Below, in pieces: positions 8,523 to 16,063 of a stretch of 41,047 nt of DNA. Within the stretch, counting starts at the first letter, position 1. Each line of letters begins with the position of its first letter. The stretch is taken from positions 1 through 41,047 of the IMG/VR virus record IMGVR_UViG_3300045747_000080, one strand, 5' to 3'. Under the pieces are notes generated by a model. The model worked only from the letters and a program-made list of their open reading frames with translations. It searched no databases and was not told the origin of the DNA. The translations under genes and the position numbers were made by a program. The DNA comes from a virus.

Positions 8523-8962
8523 GTTAAGCTCCTTGGCCGATTGTGTGCATCAAACAGCGCCAGTTGATCAGTCTCTACTAGGTCTTCTTCAATTTCGTCC
8601 AAGTCTTCACCTTCAGTTCGATTGCGATGCAGATTCATGTAGATTGAGTCTTCCAGTGCGAGAATGGCGCGTTTTGATCCTGGCTGGGCAACAAATACGT
8701 CGCCAGCTTCAAAGATCACGGCTTTGTCGTCACCATGCGAGACTTGAATTCTCCCCTTGGCAACAATGAAAAAGTGTTCCCGCTTGTGGACTTTTCCAAC
8801 TACGAGGCATCCTGCGGGTTGATAGAGGGAGCGGACATACATGCCATCAGCGAAGTGATGTTGCGTATTCTCAGATAGGTCAATCTGATGCATCCCGCTC
8901 ATGATCGATTGGAGTTTCTCAATCGATTGATGAATATCGTGGGATTCGTCAATATCTTGCAT
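8510..8962 (-). CDS. Cupin-fold protein in the ejection-protein cluster
   Basis: The 150-residue protein contains a cupin core at about residues 40-112: KVHKREHFFIVAKGRIQVSH (His59, His63), then FEAGDVFVAQPG and IYMNLH. The two histidines and the GDVF turn fit a metal-binding or degenerate cupin barrel. The rest is acidic (EGEDLDEIEEDLVETD). Its role in a phage is not established; being first in the ejection-protein transcription unit, it may be a virion component or an assembly factor. A promoter (9026-9055) and terminator lie directly upstream. Confidence 0.75.
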   Translation of the reverse strand: MQDIDESHDIHQSIEKLQSIMSGMHQIDLSENTQHHFADGMYVRSLYQPAGCLVVGKVHKREHFFIVAKGRIQVSHGDDKAVIFEAGDVFVAQPGSKRAILALEDSIYMNLHRNRTEGEDLDEIEEDLVETDQLALFDAHNRPRSLTWFG

Positions 8963-9025
8963 AATTCCCGAGTCTCCGTAAGTTGTACGGTTAATTTACG
9001 ACTCGTTAAATATCAACGTGCCGGA

Positions 9026-9055
9026 ATTCTAAATCAGTTCTGGGGAAAAAAGCAA
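9026..9055 (-). promoter_or_regulatory. Predicted sigma-70 promoter for cupin/ejection/tail/lysis unit
   Basis: On the minus strand the -35 is TTGCTT (9055-9050), the spacer is 18 bases and the -10 is TAGAAT (9031-9026), five of six bases matching consensus. It lies between the terminator at 9059-9102 and the cupin start at 8962, so it would restart transcription for everything down to the lysis genes. The -35 is weak. Confidence 0.5.
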
Positions 9056-9058
9056 GTA

Positions 9059-9102
9059 TTTAAAAAATCAATCCCCCATAGCTACAGCAAGGTGATATGG
9101 GG
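9059..9102 (-). terminator. Rho-independent terminator, leftward
   Basis: Reading the minus strand, CCCCATA (9102-9096) pairs perfectly with TATGGGG (9080-9074) around a 15-base loop, and the stem is followed by GATTGATTTTTT. On the plus strand no T run follows, so the orientation is clear. It would end the transcript that begins near 9435, or head/tail read-through. Confidence 0.65.
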
Positions 9103-9323
9103 TAATCACTGTCTCCATCTGAATCCTGTCTGTCAGGTAATCAAACCAAGTGCCAAGGAGGGATAGATTCCACTCGGCTTTGCTGCTAACGCCTGATCAC
9201 AATCAGCAAAACCTTTAACCAATCGGTCTATCAACGTTGATTCGTAGCGGGTTAGTTGCCCGTTCCGGTGTTTCCTGGGTGCATTCCATGCAGAACCGTT
9301 TGCTGTGTCATGTTCGCCCTGAA

Positions 9324-9431
9324 ACAAAACGCAAAAAAGCCTTTACTACTGCGCTCCAGTGGTCGCAACACTGGTTCCCTTTCGGGATAACGCATGAGTA
9401 AAGGCTCGTTTTGTCTTGTGTTGCGACCACT
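9324..9431 (-). ncRNA. Predicted structured RNA with interleaved inverted repeats (pseudoknot)
   Basis: Arm A, AGTGGTCGCAACAC (9431-9418), is perfectly complementary to A' (9371-9358). Arm B, AGCCTTTACT (9406-9397), pairs with B' (9347-9338). Flanking bases extend B by ACAAAACG (9414-9407) against CGTTTTGT (9331-9324), leaving a six-base bulge. The order A-B-A'-B' is that of an H-type pseudoknot or of two mutually exclusive folds. Between B and A' lies UCCC-GAAA-GGGA, a hairpin with a GNRA tetraloop only in the minus-strand RNA, so that strand is the likely product. An extended -10 lies immediately upstream. A 19-codon frame (ATG 9311, CAGGG before it) follows. Confidence 0.6.
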
Positions 9432-9441
9432 TGACAAGTGA

Positions 9442-9450
9442 ACTATACCA
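9442..9450 (-). promoter_or_regulatory. Extended -10 promoter element ahead of structured RNA
   Basis: The minus strand reads TGG TATAGT, a TGn extended -10. No good -35 is present, which is usual for this promoter type. The expected start is near 9435, a few bases before arm A of the structured RNA. It lies just downstream of the 9454-9828 gene end. Confidence 0.45.
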
Positions 9451-9453
9451 CAC

Positions 9454-9828
9454 TCAAACGCAGCCTAGTTCGCCTTCTGCGGAAAATGTCAGTCCAGCGG
9501 CACTTGCACCACCTACCAGGAAATCAGCAACATCAAGGCGAACCATGCCATACCAATCCACATAACTATTTGCGGGAACAGATGTACCAAACCCCATGAA
9601 TGAGTTCGCTGAAGATGCGGTAGCACCAGTTGCACCAATGCACAGAGTGAAAGTAACGGCGCTTGCAGTGACATTTGTGATCCTGATATGGCGCAGCAAA
9701 GCGTAAGTCGCTGCATTTGTCCCGGCAAGTCCGGTACCACCAGCCAAAGTCGGCGGATTGATGATGTTGGTCGTTAGGACGTTGGTTAATGCTACGGGAC
9801 CGAAACGCAAAGTTTTATTTGATGCCAT
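9454..9828 (-). CDS. Hypothetical virion protein (beta-rich, 124 aa)
   Basis: The product is a small Thr/Ala/Gly-rich beta protein (LRHIRITNVTASAVTFTLCI, then FMGFGTSVPANSYVDWYG). The pattern is like small capsid decoration or baseplate-type proteins that measure a local property with surrounding positional loops. TGGAG stands before the ATG. It is the last gene of the head/tail transcription unit before the intergenic region at 8963-9453. No specific family is assigned. Confidence 0.6.
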   Translation of the reverse strand: MASNKTLRFGPVALTNVLTTNIINPPTLAGGTGLAGTNAATYALLRHIRITNVTASAVTFTLCIGATGATASSANSFMGFGTSVPANSYVDWYGMVRLDVADFLVGGASAAGLTFSAEGELGCV

Positions 9829-9830
9829 GA

Positions 9831-10475
9831 TTACTCCAGTAAAAGAATGTTGTTTGGCGCTGCGGCCATGATGACCCAGTTCGTACCGTCTGAAATCAAC
9901 TTTGACCAGTTACCCGCTACAGCAGCAAGAATCGCAGTGCCAGCAGCTCCACCACCCAAAGGAACAACATTGCTGGCATTTGACACCACCGTGAAGGCTT
10001 GATAGTTCTGGAATGTCACTGGTCTACCAGGATACAGAGAAGCCGCTGGAAGCGTCACTGTACACGTCGCCGCGGCCTTGTTGTTGATGACGTAAGTCTC
10101 AGACGCACCAATCGTGAAATCAGCCGTTTTCGTCACTGGTGCAGACCATGAAACAGAGGCAGTCACAGGCGATAAATTGCCGATGAACATGCCATCTTCA
10201 CCGTCTGCGCCATCAAGCGCAATTGGCAGAGCAGGAATTCCGGGAAGACCTTGCACGCCGGTCGGTCCAGGTATCATCAACCCTTCGTCTGGTCCGTCCT
10301 CCATGAACATCTGAATGATGTTGGGAGCCTGGCTGAGCTTGTCTTCATCCAATCCTGAACGACACAGGTTGTATAAAAGCAAGTACCAATTGATGTCGAT
10401 GGTCACATAGCCATCTTTGTCAGCCTTCCCTAGAGGAACCGTCTGAGGTAGTATCTGATTCGGCAGAGCGGCCAT
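9831..10475 (-). CDS. Virion/tail protein with short collagen-like segment
   Basis: This 214-residue protein has an N-terminal block (YVTIDINWYLLLYNLC) found in phage tail components. A short collagen-like stretch (GPTGVQGLPGIPALP, about residues 69-83) follows, then a beta-rich C-terminus (VTLPAASLYPGRPVTFQNYQ ... GNWSKLISDGTNWVIMAA) like the C-domains of fibres. It occupies the place where P22 has its tail needle (gp26), next to the gp10-like gene, but there is no long needle coiled coil. I call it a fibre or plug component of unknown detail. Confidence 0.6.
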   Translation of the reverse strand: MAALPNQILPQTVPLGKADKDGYVTIDINWYLLLYNLCRSGLDEDKLSQAPNIIQMFMEDGPDEGLMIPGPTGVQGLPGIPALPIALDGADGEDGMFIGNLSPVTASVSWSAPVTKTADFTIGASETYVINNKAAATCTVTLPAASLYPGRPVTFQNYQAFTVVSNASNVVPLGGGAAGTAILAAVAGNWSKLISDGTNWVIMAAAPNNILLLE

Positions 10476-10476
10476 A

Positions 10477-12084
10477 TCACCGACCTGCGCTGCTGAATGC
10501 GCAAAGAGTCACGCCAACAATATCGCGTGAAACAGGGTCGATGACCTCTATGTCGATCACGTTATCACGGCCAAATCCAAGCTTACGCCACATCGTTCTA
10601 ATCCTGTTTTGCGCCATTTTCCCAATTGGAGCAAACCAGCGATTGCCGAATGTCTTCCCTCCGTCCCGGGAGATAGCGAGTCCTGCTTGTGGATCTGACC
10701 CTAGACCACTTGCGTTGCCAACACCAGCCAAGAAATCGATCTGAAGCGAAGCCATGAATACACGCCCACGCTGTCCCTTATCCCAGATGTGAGGTGAACG
10801 ACGTTTACTCAGCAGTGGCCAGCCTGCGTCAGTGAAAGAGGTTCGCGTCAGCCAGTGCAATGCACCGCACTGATAGTCTCCAACGATCCGCATCCCTTGA
10901 AAATTCATATAGCAGTTCGACCTATGACGATGGAATGCCTGAGCATATGGATCGTATGAAAGCCGCTTGTGAAGTACGTTTGTTTGTGCATCAAATACCC
11001 AGGTCACATCAGCAGTCGGGAAAGTCAAAACGTAGAATTCGTGCGTGTCCTCTTGATAGGTGTATCCGATGGCGTCTGAGGTGATTGGATAGGTCTTCAG
11101 TTCATTCGCAAACGCCGGAGTGACAACCACATCCGTAGAAAATCCCTTGGTCCGAATGATGACGTTGTCACCACGCTCTGACCGGCCAAACCAGATCAAT
11201 CCATCCTGGCCTTCGAAATTGAACCGGGCAACGCTGTGTGCGGCTTTGCAACCGGATTGCATCATTGTGCCGACAAGTCTTTGAAACGGGAAATAAGGTC
11301 CGCCCGCGTTGTACCAAACCTCTGTCGTCTGCTCACCCAACAACCACAACTGCTCTTTGTTTTCAAAGATCGTCACCAGGTTATCAGGTGCGCCATCCTT
11401 GAGAGCATAGAACGACCCATTGAACACGTTGGAATATGGCTGAGAAACGGTGTAGAAAGCCTGCGAGTTGGGCTTATTGAATACGAACCATCCATCAACC
11501 ATCACGACACGATCAGCACCTAGAAATGCAGGATCAGTGATCTTAGAAAACACTCCGGTAAGCGTGTTGTACCAATATCCATTGGGACCATCGACGATGC
11601 ACACATTGCCCACGACAGTACCTGTAACGCCGAATCCAACACCGTTATCAGCGGCCATCGAAACAGGCCCGGTGCTTGTCGCAAGCGTGCCGACTGAAGT
11701 TATCGCCAGAGTCGGGAAAGCACCCGGTGTTGCAGCTACCGAAACAGTCACCAGATAACACGTATTCCCAATGACTGCTAAAGCTGTTTGACTACCAGGA
11801 AGGACAAACAGTCCGCGTACTGGCAGACTTGCGCCGGCGTAGGGTTGTGGCCATTGCGTGGTCGATGAATCAAAACCCGGCGCACCACCACCAGCCGCAG
11901 CAACAAGCTGGATCAACCCAGGCGCACCCAACAAGCCTACGACTTCTTTCGGATTCTGTTGGTCGACTTCAGGATACCAATTCACGCACACCTGAGCGTT
12001 TTGACCAGGGTTAGGGTCAGTCGCTTCACCTCCAACAAACCCCCAATCTCCGAACAATTGAAGTGGAGAGCTATTTTCAATCAT
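10477..12084 (-). CDS. Packaged-DNA stabilisation / tail protein, P22 gp10-like
   Basis: The 535-residue protein opens with CVNWYPEVDQQNPKEVVG-type sequence and continues through beta-propeller-like repeats (FGRSERGDNVIIRTKGFS, DGWFVFNKPNSQAFYTVSQP). It ends in SRDGGKTFGNRWFAPIGKMA and RTMWRKLGFGRDNVIDIEV. These blocks are characteristic of the P22 gp10 family, which closes the portal channel after packaging and forms the tail hub to which spikes attach. The length is close to P22 gp10 (472) with modest insertions. GAGG stands 7 bases before the ATG. An HNH gene separates it from the gp4-like adaptor. Confidence 0.88.
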   Translation of the reverse strand: MIENSSPLQLFGDWGFVGGEATDPNPGQNAQVCVNWYPEVDQQNPKEVVGLLGAPGLIQLVAAAGGGAPGFDSSTTQWPQPYAGASLPVRGLFVLPGSQTALAVIGNTCYLVTVSVAATPGAFPTLAITSVGTLATSTGPVSMAADNGVGFGVTGTVVGNVCIVDGPNGYWYNTLTGVFSKITDPAFLGADRVVMVDGWFVFNKPNSQAFYTVSQPYSNVFNGSFYALKDGAPDNLVTIFENKEQLWLLGEQTTEVWYNAGGPYFPFQRLVGTMMQSGCKAAHSVARFNFEGQDGLIWFGRSERGDNVIIRTKGFSTDVVVTPAFANELKTYPITSDAIGYTYQEDTHEFYVLTFPTADVTWVFDAQTNVLHKRLSYDPYAQAFHRHRSNCYMNFQGMRIVGDYQCGALHWLTRTSFTDAGWPLLSKRRSPHIWDKGQRGRVFMASLQIDFLAGVGNASGLGSDPQAGLAISRDGGKTFGNRWFAPIGKMAQNRIRTMWRKLGFGRDNVIDIEVIDPVSRDIVGVTLCAFSSAGR

Positions 12085-12087
12085 GGA

Positions 12088-12588
12088 TTACCTCGCATTT
12101 AAGTAGCTTAGACCGCGATCAATTCGATCCATAATTCTTTCACTTACCCCAAATAGTTCGCGAACTTGTCTTCTTGTATTTCCTAAAGCAAGAAGTCTCC
12201 GGGCCTCGATAACCTGAATGTCAGTCATTTTTGACTTTGGATGACAAGAACCCCTAGGGGCGGAAGACCTTCCTTTTCTTTTCATATCTTGAATATTATC
12301 GTCATAAGTCCCAACAGACAAATGATCAGGATTACAGCAAAGTCTATTATCGCAAGAATGAAGAAGGAACCCAGTTCCTTTTCTATTCTTAGGTGCAGTG
12401 ATGGTAATCCCACCTTTCTCAGCTACAAATGCAACTCTGTGAGCGATACATTTTCTTCCATTAAATGTTATCGACCCATACCCAGAATTATTAGTTCCAC
12501 GCAACCACGGCCAGCATTCTTCAGTGCTACGTTTATCAACGTATTTCCAAATGTCTTGAATGGTTTTCATGAGTCGATCTTGGTGCAT
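12088..12588 (-). CDS. Free-standing HNH homing endonuclease
   Basis: The HNH_3-type core is clear: CWPWLRGTNNSGYGSITFNG, then CIAHRVAFV, then LLHSCDNRLCCNPDHLSVGT and DNIQDMKRKGR. A C-terminal helix-turn-helix (TRRQVRELFGVSERIMDRI) would recognise the target. I start at 12588 because AAGGA lies 6-7 bases before it; a 22-residue longer form would overlap the gp4-like gene. It sits between gp4-like and gp10-like structural genes, which P22 keeps adjacent, so it is an insertion into that intergenic site. AT-rich codon use differs from its neighbours, supporting separate acquisition. Confidence 0.85.
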   Translation of the reverse strand: MHQDRLMKTIQDIWKYVDKRSTEECWPWLRGTNNSGYGSITFNGRKCIAHRVAFVAEKGGITITAPKNRKGTGFLLHSCDNRLCCNPDHLSVGTYDDNIQDMKRKGRSSAPRGSCHPKSKMTDIQVIEARRLLALGNTRRQVRELFGVSERIMDRIDRGLSYLNAR

Positions 12589-12640
12589 ATAGATTCCTTG
12601 GTTATTGGTGAAACCAATTATACCAACTAATCCACTATCC

Positions 12641-13684
12641 CTAAAACCCTCCACTCAAAATCCATCCCCCGTCAGCACGATTCCCACGGGACAACACCCG
12701 GTCATATTTCGACACCATCGCAGGGCGAGAATTCAGAGACTTGATGAAATCGATAGACTGCTGTGCATTGACCTTAATCGACTCGGATAGAGGGTATCCA
12801 TACTCTGCGCACAACTCCTTAGCCAGCAGCCATTTGAATGCCCTGTTGTACCCTTGCGGAAGCATTACAGGCTGGTTGAGCGTGAGTTTCGATAGGATCG
12901 TATCCGTGAACATGTGGAACTCACCATTGTTCCCAGGCGTCATGAACACGTTCAGCAAACCATAAGGATACTGCGGGTTGTACCATGCAACTGTCGGCCA
13001 CGGCCCCGGCTGAGCCTTGTTCAGAATCGAGTTGAACTGGTCCTGCGTATCCTTCATGTCCAGCGTGAAATCAAGACTATTGAATCGAGTGAACCCACCC
13101 GTGATTCGCAAAGGACGAGGGATTGGAAGATCACCCGGTATCGTGTACGTAATCGAGTCAGAACCAGATGATGTCCCTGTAGCCGAAGCCGACATTGTGA
13201 TGGTATGTGCAATGGCGTTGAAAGCTGTTACCGTAGTTCCTGCAGGGATCAAGGCTTGCAAGTCAGCTAGGATTGATCCTGAGCCTACCTGATACGCTGC
13301 GGTTGACCCAGCGACTAGGTTCGATGGCATGCTTGTCACGCCAGTGATGACGTTTGAACCGCTGGTCAATGTCCCACTGATATTGGGCCAAGTTTGCGAG
13401 AATGAGAAGGACGAAGCTGCCCCAACTGCTCCGGTGTTGTTCGCGCCGCTTATCTCAGCGTTAGTCGGGTTGCCAACGGTGTAGATTCTCTTGCCAGATG
13501 TCCATCCAAGAATCCATTCGTTCGATCCAAAGATGTACGCCTTGTCCAGGCTCAGTGAATCGAGCAGATCATTGAATGTTTCGAGACAATCCTGAGCATC
13601 AGGTGCGGCAATGGTCTCGCCTGACTGATACGAGTTTAGGCGTCTGAGAGCGGCCTTAATTATGTCAAGCGCTGAAGTACTCAT
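12641..13684 (-). CDS. Tail accessory (head-tail adaptor) protein, P22 gp4-like, with insertion
   Basis: Residues 1-70 (ALDIIKAALRRLNSYQSGET ... CLETFNDLLDSLS) and the C-terminal half (PQGYNRAFKWLLAKELCAEY) match the P22 gp4 adaptor family, which completes the portal after packaging. The 347 residues are about twice the size of P22 gp4. The excess is at about residues 75-180: a Gly/Ser/Thr-rich beta module (GTLTSGSNVITGVTS ... IPAGTTVTAFNAIAHTITMS) of the kind used as surface modules in tail proteins. The start overlaps the PASTA gene stop (ATGA). Confidence 0.82.
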   Translation of the reverse strand: MSTSALDIIKAALRRLNSYQSGETIAAPDAQDCLETFNDLLDSLSLDKAYIFGSNEWILGWTSGKRIYTVGNPTNAEISGANNTGAVGAASSFSFSQTWPNISGTLTSGSNVITGVTSMPSNLVAGSTAAYQVGSGSILADLQALIPAGTTVTAFNAIAHTITMSASATGTSSGSDSITYTIPGDLPIPRPLRITGGFTRFNSLDFTLDMKDTQDQFNSILNKAQPGPWPTVAWYNPQYPYGLLNVFMTPGNNGEFHMFTDTILSKLTLNQPVMLPQGYNRAFKWLLAKELCAEYGYPLSESIKVNAQQSIDFIKSLNSRPAMVSKYDRVLSRGNRADGGWILSGGF

Positions 13685-13944
13685 GAACCTACCCCTCCAA
13701 AGTTTGCAACGCTCACAGGGTATTCTGAAACGTTCAGAGTGACTGCTGAGTTAGCCGCTACAGTTGCACCAGAAGCCGGAGATTGAGCCGTGACGAAACC
13801 CGGTTTAGCTGATGAAGCAACCCATTTTATGCTAACAGGATCAGCTTGGAAATAGCCTAATGGAATGACTCTCACGCCAGCACTGACCATTGAAGTCAAT
13901 GCGGCCTGATATTCAAGTCCGACAACATTTGGCATCGTTGGCAT
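13681..13944 (-). CDS. Single PASTA-domain protein
   Basis: The 87 residues form essentially one PASTA domain: MPNVVGLEYQAALTSMVSAG, then FVTAQSPASGATVAANSAVT and LNVSEYP. PASTA domains in bacterial penicillin-binding proteins and kinases bind cell-wall fragments; in phage structural clusters they are displayed on virions. There is no signal peptide or membrane segment. It lies between the GDSL hydrolase and the gp4-like adaptor, with AAGGA before the ATG. A virion-bound cell-surface or peptidoglycan contact is plausible but inferred. Confidence 0.8.
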   Translation of the reverse strand: MPTMPNVVGLEYQAALTSMVSAGVRVIPLGYFQADPVSIKWVASSAKPGFVTAQSPASGATVAANSAVTLNVSEYPVSVANFGGVGS

Positions 13945-13965
13945 GTAATCCTTGTGCAGAGGGGA

Positions 13966-15309
13966 TTAGAAAGACTTACCAATTGATCCCGCAGTAGTAA
14001 TCCACGGTAGTAAGGTAGTCGCGGCATTCACAGCCAGCAAATCATCCCCTGTATTGTTCGGATGGATACCATCAACATCGAGATAAGTCGCGGCATTGGC
14101 AAGCGTGATAACCGATGCTTGGTCAATGAATGGGATGTTGTACGCTTTAGACATTGCCAATGCCAGTGCATTTGCTGCTGTGCATGTTGCGTTGTTCGCT
14201 GGTAGCGCAGTTTCAACAATACCGCTTACCAACGCCGGGAGAACTCCATTCGCCAAAGCGGTTTTTACGAATACTTCGGCGCACCCTTCCATCTGCTCAA
14301 TGCTCATAGTGCTGTTGCTGTTACGCGTGTACAGCGGATACATCGCAATGTTGGGCAGCCCACCTTTTGATGCTACCAACAGACGGAAACGGTTTACAGA
14401 TGAAATTACTCTATCCCCCCCGATGCCAGAATTGAAACTGGATACTTTGTAAGTTGAGTTTGCAGTAAGCAACGCCGCTGTCTTAATGACATATCCGCGA
14501 CTCAGCGGCGTTGTCTTCTGACCCTGCATGATCGAGTCCCCAAAGCAACCCACCGAAATTGCTGCCACAGTAGGTACCCACTGAACGGCCCAAATTGGCA
14601 AAGCCTGTGGGTTAGCCGATCCAGAAGAAAATGAACCTGTTGCATTTGCAGCGGCTGATTTAAATGTATCCCATCTGCGCATTGGTTCTGTGTCAAATCC
14701 GTTATCTGATCCAGTACCACCGTTAACACACATGGTGTTTACGGAACTCGAAAAGATGGATACGACAACAATTGGGTTAGCCCCAACAATATCCACGCGA
14801 GGTATGGTCTTGCAGTAAATCCAATCCGACCAAATACCATCACCTAGCGCATTGACCTGATACTGATCTGGCGGAACGAATGCTGGGATTGTCTTTCCCG
14901 TTAAAACACCGTCAAACGTGCCTACTACCCATGCCGCGCCAGTTCCGGGGTCAAATCTTGCGGGGCTTGCTGCCGTGTCTGTGGCGCAAACAGCGATCCC
15001 ATCTACTGTCCACGTCCCCTGCTGTGCCTTGGGCACTAAAACCCTAAATGCACGGGCATGACTTGGAATTTCCATCGCAAGCCGCCAGCAGTAACCGCCA
15101 AACGTGGTCTGCCATGCTTGCGTGTTCATATTCTGGTAGAGGCCGTTTTTCTGGTTTAGGTTTAGAACCTGACTACCACCCGCACTTAAACTAATCCCCC
15201 CGGTGACAGGATTGACGGTGTAGGTGACTACATTCTGAGTATCATTGTCAGCACCATCATTCGATAGTACTGCTTGCGTTGTTGGCACTATCGATATAGA
15301 TGGACCCAT
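13966..15309 (-). CDS. SGNH/GDSL-type esterase, probable virion enzyme
   Basis: The hydrolase domain fills the C-terminal half. Block I is CFGDSIMQGQ with nucleophile Ser259, a second block is GIGGDR (295-300), and the acid/His block is DVDGIHPNN with Asp413 and His416. The N-terminal 240 residues are beta-rich and probably serve as virion anchor or carbohydrate-binding part. Such enzymes remove acyl groups from surface polysaccharides. The gene sits in the head/tail operon just before the PASTA protein, with AAGGA before its ATG. Substrate is unknown. Confidence 0.82.
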   Translation of the reverse strand: MGPSISIVPTTQAVLSNDGADNDTQNVVTYTVNPVTGGISLSAGGSQVLNLNQKNGLYQNMNTQAWQTTFGGYCWRLAMEIPSHARAFRVLVPKAQQGTWTVDGIAVCATDTAASPARFDPGTGAAWVVGTFDGVLTGKTIPAFVPPDQYQVNALGDGIWSDWIYCKTIPRVDIVGANPIVVVSIFSSSVNTMCVNGGTGSDNGFDTEPMRRWDTFKSAAANATGSFSSGSANPQALPIWAVQWVPTVAAISVGCFGDSIMQGQKTTPLSRGYVIKTAALLTANSTYKVSSFNSGIGGDRVISSVNRFRLLVASKGGLPNIAMYPLYTRNSNSTMSIEQMEGCAEVFVKTALANGVLPALVSGIVETALPANNATCTAANALALAMSKAYNIPFIDQASVITLANAATYLDVDGIHPNNTGDDLLAVNAATTLLPWITTAGSIGKSF

Positions 15310-15318
15310 GATAATTCC

Positions 15319-15687
15319 TTAAACGATAACGCAAGCACCAACATTCACCACGCCGACCAATGATGTAGGCGTGATAGTGATTTTCCACTGACTAGGTAGA
15401 ACATCAGTTGCCGTGACATTAGCAACAGCAGTCAACCCAGGATAGACAGTCAAAATAGTGACCGCTGCAGCACTGAGAGCCGCAGAAGTCAATATAGTGT
15501 ATGCAGTCCCATTGATCACGCCACTAAGGGTAACTGTGAAGCTGCCCGAAGTGTATGATGAACAATTGATCTGCAACTTGATCCCCCGTCCATACGGATT
15601 GATCTGTACAGCACTTGTCGCCGCAGTCGATCCAGGCGATGAAGCCGAGATAACACTGGCGATGTCGTTGTTAGATGCGATTGACAT
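15319..15687 (-). CDS. Small beta-rich virion protein, possible decoration protein (122 aa)
   Basis: I start at the ATG at 15687, which overlaps the TGA of the upstream gene (TGATG). The product is Thr/Ser/Val-rich (SGSFTVTLSGVINGTAYTIL) and ends in VTATDVLPSQWKITITPTSL. This C-terminal pattern of a (S/T)ATDT-type turn followed by beta-strand recurs in the two genes just upstream. It probably decorates the capsid, judging by its place right after the coat gene. Confidence 0.62.
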   Translation of the reverse strand: MSIASNNDIASVISASSPGSTAATSAVQINPYGRGIKLQINCSSYTSGSFTVTLSGVINGTAYTILTSAALSAAAVTILTVYPGLTAVANVTATDVLPSQWKITITPTSLVGVVNVGACVIV

Positions 15688-16058
15688 CACAAAAAGTTAG
15701 TTGGTAGCGCCGATGTGCCACCCTCAGGACGTGTGACATTTGCCATCCAACTCGATACGGGCACGGTAAGCGCCCCAGCGGTTGAATTGACCCATGTAAC
15801 AGCCATCGTATCCGCAGCAGAGACGCGTATATTTACCATCTGAAGGCCAGTTAGCATTGCTGCATCGATACGGTAGAGATCGATTGCGTCACCAGGGAGA
15901 AGACCAGCAATTTTTGCCGTGAGTTCTGCCGTGGTGTTTGCATTGACTGTAGCCGTAGACCATGCAAGCGTGCCGGGAGTAGCCCCGGCAACCGAAGTTG
16001 GTGCAATGATCGAGTCGTAGATTGTGTTGCCGTAAGCAACGCGATTTGAGCCTGGCAT
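15687..16058 (-). CDS. Small virion protein, paralogue of next gene (123 aa)
   Basis: The ATG at 16058 lies a few bases after the upstream stop. A TTG-initiated longer frame is not supported by a ribosome site. Sequence around LLPGDAIDLYRI and VNIRVSAADTMAVTWVNSTA parallels LLTTDRVIVQSS and HARVSATDTLALMFLATAG of the 16064-16519 product. The two genes therefore look like an old tandem duplication. The name "head decoration protein" is an inference from position beside the coat gene. Confidence 0.65.
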   Translation of the reverse strand: MPGSNRVAYGNTIYDSIIAPTSVAGATPGTLAWSTATVNANTTAELTAKIAGLLPGDAIDLYRIDAAMLTGLQMVNIRVSAADTMAVTWVNSTAGALTVPVSSWMANVTRPEGGTSALPTNFL

Positions 16059-16063
16059 GATGC

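Noticed and set aside
9133-9327. Minus-strand frame of 64 codons in the 8963-9453 gap
   Set aside because: It has a TTG start inside arm B' of the structured RNA and no ribosome site. It could still be a remnant; the 19-codon ATG frame at 9311 is noted with the RNA.
9252-9437. Minus-strand frame of 61 codons crossing the structured RNA
   Set aside because: It runs through all the paired arms and lacks a ribosome site at its start.
8963-9453. tRNA, tmRNA or diversity-generating retroelement in the main intergenic gap
   Set aside because: No cloverleaf, CCA end or T-loop sequence fits, and no reverse transcriptase is encoded in the genome.
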